Shown in pieces: positions 44,841 through 53,080 of a stretch of DNA of 64,000 nucleotides. The position numbers were made by a program, and so were the translations under genes. The DNA comes from Puniceicoccus vermicola (GTDB lineage: Bacteria; Verrucomicrobiota; Verrucomicrobiia; Opitutales; Puniceicoccaceae). The stretch is from the NCBI RefSeq assembly GCF_014230055.1, contig NZ_JACHVA010000143.1:62001-126000 (forward strand). Direction: 5' to 3'. Under the pieces are notes generated by a model that worked only from the letters and a program-made list of their open reading frames with translations, did not search any database and was not told the origin of the DNA. Each line of letters begins with the position of its first letter. Within the stretch, counting starts at the first letter, position 1.

Positions 44841-45569
44841 ATGACCGACCTGCCCAGGCCCGATGGCCGACAGAATGACGAACTTCGCCCCGTAACTTTT
44901 GAACCGGGAATCGCTCCCAATGCTACGGGATCCGTTCTGGTATCTTTTGGAAATACCCGCGTGATCTGTGCGGCAACCATTGAGAAAAAAGTTCCTCGCT
45001 GGATGAACGCCCAAGGAGTCAAGGGAGGCTGGGTATCCGCCGAGTACTCGATGCTCCCCTACTCGACTCACGATCGCAAGCAGCGCGATGTGAACCGTGG
45101 CAAACAGGACGGACGCGGGATTGAGATCCAGCGCCTCATCGGACGCTCCTTGCGTGCCGTGATCGACCTCCAGAAGCTTCCCGGCCATACCCTCTGGGTC
45201 GACTGCGACGTGCTTCAGGCCGACGGTGGCACACGCACCGCCTCGATCACCGGGGCTTATGTCGCCGCCGAGATGGCCGTGCGCCGCCTGATGAAGGACG
45301 GCGTCCTCACCGAGAACCCCTTTAAGGATTCGATCGCCGCTGTAAGCGTCGGCGTCTTCTACGACACCTCGGTCCTCGACCTCAACTATCCGGAAGACTT
45401 GGCCGCCTCAGTCGATTTCAACGTCGTGATGACCGGATCCGGACAATTCGTCGAGCTCCAGGGAACCGGAGAGGAAGCGACCTTCTCCGATGACCAGCTC
45501 ACCCAACTGCTCGGCCTCGCCAAAAAGGGAATCGGCGAGCTCACCGAACTTCAAAAAGCGGCCCTTTAA
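44841..45569 (+). CDS. rph: Ribonuclease PH
   Basis: A 242-residue phosphorolytic 3'-5' exoribonuclease that trims tRNA 3' ends. The N-terminus RPDGRQNDELRPVTFEPG is diagnostic. The RNA-binding ...NRGKQDGRGIEIQRLIGRSLRAV block and the phosphate-site DCDVLQADGGTRTASITGAY are intact (each quoted as a landmark: GKQDGRGIEIQRLIGRSL and CDVLQADGGTRTASI). Length is typical (240-255). sucC starts 17 bp downstream, so the three genes rph-sucC-sucD are probably one transcript. Confidence 0.96.
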   Translation: MTDLPRPDGRQNDELRPVTFEPGIAPNATGSVLVSFGNTRVICAATIEKKVPRWMNAQGVKGGWVSAEYSMLPYSTHDRKQRDVNRGKQDGRGIEIQRLIGRSLRAVIDLQKLPGHTLWVDCDVLQADGGTRTASITGAYVAAEMAVRRLMKDGVLTENPFKDSIAAVSVGVFYDTSVLDLNYPEDLAASVDFNVVMTGSGQFVELQGTGEEATFSDDQLTQLLGLAKKGIGELTELQKAAL

Positions 45570-45586
45570 TTCCTACTCACTGACCC

Positions 45587-46783
45587 ATGAACATCCACGA
45601 ATACCAGGCCAAGCGCCTCTTCGCCGAATACAAGATCCCAGCACCGCGCGGCTACGCCGCCCAAAACACGAGGGAGTGTGAGACCGCGATCAACCACTTC
45701 GACAGTGGTGAGAAAATCGTCGTCAAAGCCCAGATTCATGCGGGGGGTCGCGGAAAAGGTCACTTCACCGACGGCTACCAAGGGGGAGTGAAGATCGCGA
45801 AAGACCAGAAGGAAGCGCGCGAGTTCGCCGGCCACATGCTCGGCAACACCCTCATCACCAAGCAGACCGGGGAAGCTGGCCGCAAGGTGCAGACCGTGTA
45901 CTTCTCCGAGGCCTCCGAGATCAAAAAGGAATACTACCTCGCGATCCTCCTCGATCGTAAAACGGCCCAAACCGTGATCATGGCCTCGACCGAAGGGGGC
46001 ATGGATATTGAGGAAGTCGCCGAGAAGACTCCCGAGAAGATCGTTCGCATTTTTGTTCCGCCGACACTCGGCCTTCGTCACCACCAAGCCCGCCGCGTGG
46101 CGTTTGCCCTCGGGTTCACGGGTGGACTCGTCAAGGAAATGGCTCGACTCCTCGCCCAGCTCTACAAGCTCTACTGGGAAAAGAACGCGATGATGGTGGA
46201 AATCAATCCCCTTATCGTCACCGAGGACAATCACCTCCAGGCCCTCGACGCCAAAGTCTCCTTCGATGAGAACGCCGTTTTCCAACACCCGGAAATTCAG
46301 CAGCTCCGCGACCTCAACGAAGAGGATCCGAAGGAAACCGAAGCCTCCCAGTTCAATTTGAACTACATCGCCCTCGACGGAAACATCGCCTGCATGGTGA
46401 ATGGTGCCGGACTCGCGATGGCGACCATGGACATCATCAAATACTTCGGCGGCTCTCCGGCCAACTTCCTCGACGTCGGTGGGGGTGCATCCGAGGAGCA
46501 GGTGACCAATGCCTTCCGCATCATCACCAGCGACCCGAACGTCAAGGGCATCCTCGTCAACATCTTCGGCGGAATCATGCAATGTGACGTGATCGCCCGG
46601 GGGATCATTGGCGCGGCCAAGAACATCGAACTCAAGGTGCCGCTCGTCGTCCGCCTCGAAGGAACCAACGTCGAAGAGGGCAAGAAGCTGCTCGCCGAGA
46701 GCAACCTCCCCCTCGAAACCGCCGACTCCCTCTCCGAAGCGGCCGAAAAGATCGTCGGCCTCGTGGAAAAGAGCGAAGCCTGA
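45587..46783 (+). CDS. sucC: Succinyl-CoA synthetase (ADP-forming) beta subunit
   Basis: A 398-residue subunit of the TCA-cycle ligase that makes succinate and ATP from succinyl-CoA. It begins MNIHEYQAKRLFAEYKIP, the family-standard N-terminus. The ATP-grasp domain has VKAQIHAGGRGKGHF near residue 45. The C-terminal part has NFLDVGGGAS and NIFGGIMQCDVIA. It lies 42 bp before sucD. Confidence 0.97.
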   Translation: MNIHEYQAKRLFAEYKIPAPRGYAAQNTRECETAINHFDSGEKIVVKAQIHAGGRGKGHFTDGYQGGVKIAKDQKEAREFAGHMLGNTLITKQTGEAGRKVQTVYFSEASEIKKEYYLAILLDRKTAQTVIMASTEGGMDIEEVAEKTPEKIVRIFVPPTLGLRHHQARRVAFALGFTGGLVKEMARLLAQLYKLYWEKNAMMVEINPLIVTEDNHLQALDAKVSFDENAVFQHPEIQQLRDLNEEDPKETEASQFNLNYIALDGNIACMVNGAGLAMATMDIIKYFGGSPANFLDVGGGASEEQVTNAFRIITSDPNVKGILVNIFGGIMQCDVIARGIIGAAKNIELKVPLVVRLEGTNVEEGKKLLAESNLPLETADSLSEAAEKIVGLVEKSEA

Positions 46784-46825
46784 GAACCACCACCACTGCT
46801 AACTAAATTTTAGAAAGAACCCGTC

Positions 46826-47710
46826 ATGAGTATCCTCGTAAACAAAGACACCCGTGTGGTGGTCCAGGGAATCACCGGTAAAGCCGGCGGCTTTCACGCC
46901 CAACAATGCCTAGCCTACGGCACCAACATCGTCGCCGGAGTCACTCCCGGTAAGGGCGGCCAAAAGTTTGAAGACCAAGTGCCGATTTTCGACACTTTGG
47001 CAGACGCCGTCGACAAGACCGGCGCGAACTGCTCCGTCATCTTCGTGCCACCTCCCTTCGCAGCCGACTCGATCCTCGAAGCCATCGACGCTGAGATCGA
47101 TCTCGTCATCTGCATCACCGAAGGAATTCCGGTCCGCGACATGGCTGAAGTGCGCCGCCGCCTCTACTTCCACAACACCAAGACCCGCCTCATCGGCCCG
47201 AACTGCCCGGGAATCATCACTCCCGGAGAGTGCAAGATCGGCATCATGCCCGGCTACATCCACAAACCGGGCAAGGTCGGCGTCGTCTCCCGCTCCGGGA
47301 CTCTGACTTACGAAGCGGTCTGGCAATTGACTCAGCGCGGCGTAGGACAATCCACCTGCATCGGCATCGGGGGTGACCCGATCAACGGCACCAGCCACAC
47401 CGACGCACTCAAGCTCTTCAACGAAGATCCGGACACCGAAGCCGTCATCATGATCGGCGAGATCGGGGGAACCGCCGAAGAAGAAGCCGCCGCTTACGTG
47501 AAGGAACACATGAATAAGCCGGTCGCCGCCTTCATCGCAGGCACCACCGCTCCTCCGGGGCGTCGCATGGGCCATGCCGGAGCGATTGTCTCCGGAGGCG
47601 AAGGTACCGCAGAGAGCAAGATTGCCGCCCTCAAGGATGCCGGAATCGAAGTCGCTCCGACTCCGTCCGACATGGCTGACGCTCTCCTCAAGGTCTACAC
47701 ACCTTCCTGA
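46826..47710 (+). CDS. sucD: Succinyl-CoA synthetase alpha subunit
   Basis: A 294-residue CoA-binding subunit. It has [17 protein letters not shown] at the N-terminus (CoA site), [20 protein letters not shown], the [10 protein letters not shown] loop, and the phosphohistidine in [19 protein letters not shown] near residue 250. It forms the alpha/beta complex with SucC. It is followed 24 bp later by a small membrane protein gene. Confidence 0.97.
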   Translation: MSILVNKDTRVVVQGITGKAGGFHAQQCLAYGTNIVAGVTPGKGGQKFEDQVPIFDTLADAVDKTGANCSVIFVPPPFAADSILEAIDAEIDLVICITEGIPVRDMAEVRRRLYFHNTKTRLIGPNCPGIITPGECKIGIMPGYIHKPGKVGVVSRSGTLTYEAVWQLTQRGVGQSTCIGIGGDPINGTSHTDALKLFNEDPDTEAVIMIGEIGGTAEEEAAAYVKEHMNKPVAAFIAGTTAPPGRRMGHAGAIVSGGEGTAESKIAALKDAGIEVAPTPSDMADALLKVYTPS

Positions 47711-47734
47711 TTCGGACCGCGCCCGCTTTTTCCG

Positions 47735-48139
47735 ATGGAATCGGATCTCTACGCGGGCTGGCTACCGGACCCTTTTTACTACATCTTCCACCTGATCGCC
47801 TGGATGGCCCCCGTAGTGGGCCTCCAATTGGCGATCGGATGGAAGATTTTTTTGCCCAATTTACGGGCGATCCTCTGGCCCCCCTTTTGGGTCGGCACCT
47901 ACCTGATCTTCACCGACGTCATCGCCGTCCACTTCGGAATCTGGCATTTCGATCCCACCCTCATTTTGAGTGGAACCGTGGACGCCAGTTCCTCCCCGAT
48001 CGCCCACTTTCTTCTCCAGCCACTCGGCGTGCCTCTCGAGGAATGGATCTTCTTCTACCTGACCGCCCTTCTCTGCTCGCAGAGTTTCGTCCTCTTCCTG
48101 CCGGAGAGGTACCGTCATAGCGGATCCAAAGCGGGGTAG
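47735..48139 (+). CDS. Single lycopene-cyclase-domain membrane protein
   Basis: A 134-residue protein with about four hydrophobic spans. The signature VPLEEWIFFYLTALL matches the PxEE-x2-FF motif of heterodimeric CrtYc/CrtYd-type lycopene cyclases, and GIWHFDPTLILSG is the companion motif. Functional cyclases of this class carry two such domains, in one chain or two subunits; only one is present here and no other carotenoid gene is nearby. Its TAG stop is formed by the GTAG at the start of the downstream repeat array, so the last residues may have been altered by the insertion. It lies 24 bp after sucD. Confidence 0.75.
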   Translation: MESDLYAGWLPDPFYYIFHLIAWMAPVVGLQLAIGWKIFLPNLRAILWPPFWVGTYLIFTDVIAVHFGIWHFDPTLILSGTVDASSSPIAHFLLQPLGVPLEEWIFFYLTALLCSQSFVLFLPERYRHSGSKAG

Positions 48140-48907
48140 AAACGGCTCTCGCCGTTCTTCTCCAATCCTCCGTTTCGTGGAGCGGAAGCGCGATCGCGAT
48201 TTCGTTGGCCTACGGCCTTGCGGGGAACCTGTCCGGCGATCGAGAGCTGGAAGCTCTCGCTACTTTGAGGGCGAGATTGCCGCGTAGAAACGGCTCGCCG
48301 TTCCTCTCCAATCCTCCGTTCTGTGGAGCGGAAGCGCGATAGCGATTTCGTCGGCTACGGCCTTGCTGGGAACCAGCCCGACGATCGAGAGCTGGAAGCT
48401 CTCGCTACTTTGGGGGTGCGAGCTTGCCGGGTAGAAACGGCTTTCGCCGTTCCTCTCCAATCCTCCGTTCTGTGGAGCGGAAGCGCGATAGCGATTTCGT
48501 CGGCTACGGCCTTGCTGGGAACCAGCCCGACGATCGAGAGCTGGAAGCTCTCGCTACTTTGGGGAGCGGGCGTGCCGAGTAGAAACGGCTTTCGCCGTTC
48601 CTCTCCGAATCCTCCGTTTCCTGTAGCGGAAGCGCGATAGCGATTTCGTTGCCCTACGGCCTTGCTGGGAACCAGTCCGGCGATCGAGAGCTGGAAGCTC
48701 TCGCTACTTTGGGTGCGGGCGTGCCGCGTAGAAACGGCTCTCGCCGTTCCTCTCCGAATACCTCCGTTTCCTGTAGCGGAAGCGCGGTAGCGGTTTCGTT
48801 GGCCTACGGACTCGCGGAGAACCAGTCCGGCGATCGAGAGCTGGAAAGCTCTCGCTACTTTGAGGGCGAGCTTGCCGCGTAGGAACGGCTTTCGCCGTTC
48901 CTCTCAG
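48136..48907. repeat. Tandem palindromic repeat, five units of ~148 bp
   Basis: CGAGAGCTGGAAGCTCTCG recurs at 48241, 48386, 48535, 48685 and 48835 (periods 145, 149, 150, 150). Each unit has three hairpins: GTAG+AACGGC-tctc-GCCGTT, GTAG+CGGAAGCGCGATAGCGATTTCG-like imperfect stem (core CGGAAG...TTTCG), and the CGAGAGCT-gga-AGCTCTCG stem whose complement is GTAG-footed. A partial sixth start is seen at about 48878. The first GTAG contains the stop codon of the upstream gene. It fills the 783-bp gap and holds no gene. Confidence 0.9.
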
Positions 48908-48922
48908 AATTCTCCGACAGCT

Positions 48923-49066
48923 CTAACGGCTGCGGCGGGCGGCGCGCATTTCGCGAACCTTCTTGATGTAGAGATTCTCGCCAATCAGGATTGTCGCCCC
49001 GATGAACAAAGGACCTGCGGCCATGATTGGACCAAACCAGTTATTAAGATGAAAAAGTACGTCCAT
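48923..49066 (-). CDS. Small single-span membrane protein
   Basis: A 47-residue protein: short N-terminus, one hydrophobic span (FGPIMAAGPLFIGATILIG) and a basic tail (KKVREMRAARRSR) that would place the C-terminus in the cytoplasm. The start ATG at 49066 is preceded by GGGA; a longer frame to 49153 overlaps the HPt gene start. No family is recognised. It is supported by composition and a sensible start only. Confidence 0.42.
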   Translation of the reverse strand: MDVLFHLNNWFGPIMAAGPLFIGATILIGENLYIKKVREMRAARRSR

Positions 49067-49120
49067 AAAATTAAATTCCCGCTTGAGCGAATGGGTCGCA
49101 ATACCTAAATTGTCAAAATA

Positions 49121-49516
49121 ATGGAAAATTCCAGCCATCCCATTTTCTCTCAAAGCGACTTACGCACCTTCGCTTTAGAGATTTGCTCTGGCGATGAAGA
49201 AATCTTCGTCGAGCTTTTAGGCGATTGCCAGACTGACCTAAGGGACCAATTTACCAACCTCGAAGTGGCAAGGGAGGCCCAAAATTGGCGCGACTTCAAT
49301 CGCGCCGCCCACTCCATGAAGTCCGCCGCCCGCACTTTTGGGAGCCCTTTAGTGAAGGAACTCTCTTTTCAGTTAGAGCAACAATCCGAGGGCGGAGTCG
49401 CAGAAGAGAAGCTCCCCGAGCTCGACGAAAAGACACGCGAACTGCAGGAAGCCTCCAAGCGATTCGAGAAGATGCTTGCCGAGATTGCCCTGAATCCGTC
49501 TCCCTTCCTTACCTGA
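49121..49516 (+). CDS. HPt-domain phosphotransfer protein
   Basis: A 131-residue all-helical protein. The phospho-acceptor is H64 in RAAHSMKSAARTFGS, matching the HxLKGxSxxxG pattern of HPt domains. The preceding FVELLGDCQTDLRDQF and the following acidic helices complete a four-helix bundle. It could relay phosphate from a hybrid kinase such as the one at 12244-13749. The convergent neighbour 25 bp away is a degenerate sensor kinase, so the real donor is uncertain. Confidence 0.82.
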   Translation: MENSSHPIFSQSDLRTFALEICSGDEEIFVELLGDCQTDLRDQFTNLEVAREAQNWRDFNRAAHSMKSAARTFGSPLVKELSFQLEQQSEGGVAEEKLPELDEKTRELQEASKRFEKMLAEIALNPSPFLT

Positions 49517-49540
49517 GGTTCGCCGAGACTTGGGCGGTTC

Positions 49541-51007
49541 CTAGGCCCCCGCGTTTTCAAATTGTAGACGCAAAACAAACTCACTGCGACCACTGGCATC
49601 GGATTGGAAGGCCAAATCGCCGTCCAGCTTGCCCACCAGTTCCCGCGCCAGTGTTAGCCCGAAGAGATCGGAATCTCTCCCCTTTTTCACAAAATCGAGC
49701 CGTTTGGTCATCCGAGGATCAAGGATCTGAGCCCCGAGCGTTTCCACCACCGCTGGCAGATCAGAGCCACTGGAGGGCTCCTCCGGACGCTGAAACTCGA
49801 TGCGAATCGTGACCGCAGTCGCTTGGCTCCCCGATTCGCCCTCGCCGGCGAATAGATACCAATCGTCCGATTGCGTTGGATTCTCCAAGGCCTCGGAGCG
49901 GAAGGAAGCAATGATCTCTCCCGAACCCGTCGCGCGAAAAGCAGAGGTGAGGAGCTGCGTCAGCACTTTCTCGAAAATCCGACGGTCTCCGGAGAGGATG
50001 GGCTCCACGGCGGGGGCCTCTTCCGGGTCGAGCTTCAAACGGGGACCGTCTCCAGTCGTCAGGCGGTTGGCGGCCTCCGCCATCTCCGCGAGGACGGCAT
50101 AGGCTTGAAAATTCTCCGGACGCTGATGCAGGTGTCCGTCAGTCACTTGGAGCATCCAATCGATCTCTTCGATGTGCCGGATCAATCGACGCAACTTATT
50201 CCGGGCAGGTTGCAGTGACCGCTTGCTGCCTTCCGAATCTCCGGCCAGCTGACTGTCGTTGACCTTCTTCAGCAGGCCATCGATTTCCCTCAGTGGCGCG
50301 AGCATCTGGTCAGCGGAAAGTTCGACCGAAGCCGGATCCACCTCACGGAAATCGAGATGCGCTCCGCGGGTCAGCGAAGTCGATTCGGTTCCTTTCGCGC
50401 TGCGACTGAGCCAAGACGGTTTTTCCTCCTCCAATCCAGTCACGCGAAGTGCGTAGACGCGGGGCATCCGGTTCATCACCGCCAAGCGGACTTGGGCCGA
50501 ACCGTTTTTCCCGTTTGGGAGCAGACAGGAAATCGTCCCCATGGTGGGAGAATCCTGATCGCCAAACTGCTTCCAAACGGCCTTTTCGTTTGCGCCGAGA
50601 ACCGAGGCAAAGGGCTCCTCCCCCGAATCCCGATGATCTCCAAATACCTTCCGAGCGGCCCGGTTCCGGTAAAATATGTTCAAACCGGCATCCGCCACGA
50701 ATATTGGCTCTTTCTCCGAGGAGAACAATTTCTCCGCTTCCCGGACCAACTCATCCAGACCAGAATCCCGGGAACGCGACGACTGATCTCCCTCCTCGAA
50801 GTCCGACTCGAGGATGACCGATTCCGAGGATTCCGTCACCGAAGACCGGGAGGCTCGATGCGGTCCCTTCTTCGCCGCATTCGCAGTTGAGGAGCCCTCC
50901 TCACTCTTATCGGACGACCCTCGAAAATAGATCGCCAAGAGGGAAACCATCAAGAGAGCGTATAAAACGAAAGCGATGAGAAGCAGGGGACTTCGGAACC
51001 ATTCCAT
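49541..51007 (-). CDS. Membrane-bound PAS/kinase-like protein, degenerate sensor kinase
   Basis: 488 residues starting MEWFRSPLLLIAFVLY, with one N-terminal membrane span. A Ser/Glu-rich linker (about 30-85) leads to a PAS domain (IFVADAGLNIFYRNRAARKVFG). The helical region LSADQMLAPLREIDGLL sits where a DHp domain should be but has no His-Glu/Asp acceptor. The C-terminal domain resembles a GHKL ATPase end (FGLTLARELVGKLDGDLAF), yet the G1 DxGxG and G2 GxGxG motifs are missing. It is probably a pseudokinase that senses or scaffolds, possibly with the adjacent HPt protein. An alternative is a decaying kinase. Confidence 0.72.
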   Translation of the reverse strand: MEWFRSPLLLIAFVLYALLMVSLLAIYFRGSSDKSEEGSSTANAAKKGPHRASRSSVTESSESVILESDFEEGDQSSRSRDSGLDELVREAEKLFSSEKEPIFVADAGLNIFYRNRAARKVFGDHRDSGEEPFASVLGANEKAVWKQFGDQDSPTMGTISCLLPNGKNGSAQVRLAVMNRMPRVYALRVTGLEEEKPSWLSRSAKGTESTSLTRGAHLDFREVDPASVELSADQMLAPLREIDGLLKKVNDSQLAGDSEGSKRSLQPARNKLRRLIRHIEEIDWMLQVTDGHLHQRPENFQAYAVLAEMAEAANRLTTGDGPRLKLDPEEAPAVEPILSGDRRIFEKVLTQLLTSAFRATGSGEIIASFRSEALENPTQSDDWYLFAGEGESGSQATAVTIRIEFQRPEEPSSGSDLPAVVETLGAQILDPRMTKRLDFVKKGRDSDLFGLTLARELVGKLDGDLAFQSDASGRSEFVLRLQFENAGA

Positions 51008-51089
51008 TCGAGGTGTACTACGGGAGGGGAAGGTGCGAAGACGAGAGGAAACGTCATCGAACTCAGCAGTCGATGAAAAGTGGGTAAAT

Positions 51090-51836
51090 CTATTCCTTCG
51101 CCTCTGGCTTCTGGGCAACCCAGAAACGGCACTCGTCCGAAAACTCCTTCACCCCCGGCGGCTCATCCGCCAACTTCGAGCGGAGCACATCGATCTCGAT
51201 CCGAAATCCGACCTCCTTTAAATCGGCCCGAATCATATTGGCCTCGGGCACGTGGATATAAAGGTCTCCCCAAGGAGTCGCTCCGATACGGTCACCGAAA
51301 TCGATCAAATCGGGATCCTGAGTCCCGGCCCGCCAACGTTTGGTTTCCGCCTTCCAGAAACTGGGATGCTCTGACGCATTGCGGTCATGGCTGGTGAAGA
51401 CAAACCAAGAGCCCGGACGGAGAACCCGGAAGATCTCTGACATCGCCTTCTTTCGACCGTCCCGGCCCGGAATCTGCATCAGCCCATTAAAGCCGAAAAT
51501 TGCTCCGTCGAACATCTCGTCGGCAAAATCCAAATCTGTCGCATCCTGAACCCCGAAAGGGATCGGATACTCCAGAATCTCGGCGGCACTCCTCGCCCGC
51601 CCCACCATCTTTCGCGCGTAATCGGTGGCAAAAATCTTCGTATATCCCAACTCGTAAAGCCCGATCGCGATCCTCCCGGCACCACAGCCGAGCTCGAGAA
51701 TGCTGTCTTCGGTCGAGAAAACCCGTTGAAAGATCTTCTCTTCCGAAATCCACAACCCCACATCCGATGCGGCTTGCGCATAGTGATCGATCACATCCTC
51801 CTGATTGTAAAACTTGCGAACATCGCCCTTATTCAT
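51090..51836 (-). CDS. Class I SAM-dependent methyltransferase
   Basis: A 248-residue methyltransferase. The SAM-binding motif I is ILELGCGAGRIAIGL near residue 46, with the acidic residue of motif II in IFATDYARKMV, and motif IV-like region DGAIFGFNGLMQIPG. The substrate is unknown. The start is set at MNKGDVRKFYNQ; 28 further residues upstream are not family-like. It is 83 bp upstream of the pseudokinase gene on the same strand. Confidence 0.88.
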   Translation of the reverse strand: MNKGDVRKFYNQEDVIDHYAQAASDVGLWISEEKIFQRVFSTEDSILELGCGAGRIAIGLYELGYTKIFATDYARKMVGRARSAAEILEYPIPFGVQDATDLDFADEMFDGAIFGFNGLMQIPGRDGRKKAMSEIFRVLRPGSWFVFTSHDRNASEHPSFWKAETKRWRAGTQDPDLIDFGDRIGATPWGDLYIHVPEANMIRADLKEVGFRIEIDVLRSKLADEPPGVKEFSDECRFWVAQKPEAKE

Positions 51837-51976
51837 TGAAGGATAAGGAATCGTCCCCACCGAGAAGATCAAGACGGAAGCTACAGAGGGAACGGGATCC
51901 ATCCCTCGCAACCTCTGCAAGGTCCCTCACTGACTCAGGAAAGAAGACCCACGAAAAAACTCACCGATCCATTTTC

Positions 51977-52040
51977 CTCTCACAAAGAGCACAAAGCTCA
52001 CAGAGAATCACCTTCGTGTTCTCAGTGCTCTCCGTGAGAG
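51977..52040. repeat. Inverted repeat, interspersed CTCACAAAGAGCACAAAG type
   Basis: Left arm CTCTCACAAAGAGCAC (51977-51992) pairs with right arm GTGCTCTCCGTGAGAG (52025-52040) with two mismatches. The wording (runs of AGAGCACAAAGCTCACAGAG) resembles a palindromic interspersed repeat I associate with many environmental bacterial genomes. It lies between the methyltransferase and SWIM genes. It has no coding content. Confidence 0.5.
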
Positions 52041-52065
52041 AACCCGCACCAGAGCGGACCAGTCC

Positions 52066-53079
52066 TCATTCGCCGCTTTTCTCTTTCTGGATCTCCTTCA
52101 GAAACTCTTTCTGCTCTTCATTCAGAGGAAGCACCCCTTCTGCCGCTTCCCATTCAGCCAACTGCTTTGCCGAGATTCCCAACTGAGCGGCAAAGGACTT
52201 CTCGTTGAGCCCAATCCATACCCGCAACGAACGAATGGCCTCGCCATCGAAGGAATCCGGATCTTCCGGTTCCTTCTCGATTTCGACCTCGGTCTCCGCC
52301 GACCCATCGTCCAATTTCCCGGGATTCCCCTCAGCCAGCAGCTCTTGCAGCGATTCAAAACCTTCCGGTTCGATCCCAAAAACATCCCGTATTTTCGCAA
52401 CGTCCAGCGTCCTCCGCGAACGATTCCCCAAACCGGCAAGGAGATTTTCCGTCGCGCATCCACTTTCCAGAAGCTCCTGATGATTGACCCCGCGGAGACG
52501 AAACAGGAGTTCGGGCTCCTCGTCCAAACGCGCTCCAATCCCATAGAGAACTGCCGCCACATGCTTGCACATATCCGCCCAGTCGAGGCAGTTGCAATTG
52601 AAGTGCATCTCCCCGGGCTGGGGGAATAGCCCCTTTCCCGGGTCGGTCACCCGCTCCATCACTTTGTCCGAAAGCTTCCCCTGTAACAACTCGACCATCG
52701 ACCCAATTTGCCCACGACAGCTCTCCAAAATCGATTGCCAAACCTGCGAACTCAAAGGGTCGAAACGGATCGACAATTCGTACAGTTCCGATCCCATCAC
52801 CAGAGCATTCACCTCGCCTGGATCGATATCGAGATGCACAACCGCCCCATTCCTCACATAACTCCGTCCTCGCGGCAAACGGTTTTCGTAGTCGCAATGC
52901 AACTCCAAATGGCGGCACCAACTGTGTCCCCAAAAGCTGTTAGCAATCTTCCCCCGGGCACTCACCCCGGTCACCGGTTGAGGATCGAGACCCTCCTCTT
53001 TCAGCTCACGCACTTTTTCCGCAGCGCGATCCCGCAGGGTTCCCATCGACATCCTTGGTCTGTAGTCGTCCCAGTCCAT
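52066..53079 (-). CDS. SWIM zinc-finger protein with C-terminal helix-turn-helix
   Basis: A 337-residue protein. The SWIM zinc finger has C162, C164, C171 and H173 (CNCLDWADMCKH). The N-terminal half (GHSWCRHLELHCDYENRLPRG region, landmark FWGHSWCRHLE) is the conserved upstream domain of bacterial SWIM partners. An acidic linker precedes a C-terminal XRE-like helix-turn-helix (LNEKSFAAQLGISAKQLAEWE). It starts 1 bp after the helicase stop codon. SWIM proteins coupled to SNF2 ATPases are a known pair of unknown role, likely DNA or RNA related. Confidence 0.87.
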   Translation of the reverse strand: MDWDDYRPRMSMGTLRDRAAEKVRELKEEGLDPQPVTGVSARGKIANSFWGHSWCRHLELHCDYENRLPRGRSYVRNGAVVHLDIDPGEVNALVMGSELYELSIRFDPLSSQVWQSILESCRGQIGSMVELLQGKLSDKVMERVTDPGKGLFPQPGEMHFNCNCLDWADMCKHVAAVLYGIGARLDEEPELLFRLRGVNHQELLESGCATENLLAGLGNRSRRTLDVAKIRDVFGIEPEGFESLQELLAEGNPGKLDDGSAETEVEIEKEPEDPDSFDGEAIRSLRVWIGLNEKSFAAQLGISAKQLAEWEAAEGVLPLNEEQKEFLKEIQKEKSGE

Positions 53080-53080
53080 C

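Noticed and set aside
48136-48907. CRISPR array interpretation of the five-copy repeat
   Set aside because: The repeats are contiguous, about 148 bp, with internal palindromes. There are no regular unique spacers and no cas genes. The same applies to the arrays at 6.0, 15.1, 32.3 and 37.3 kb.
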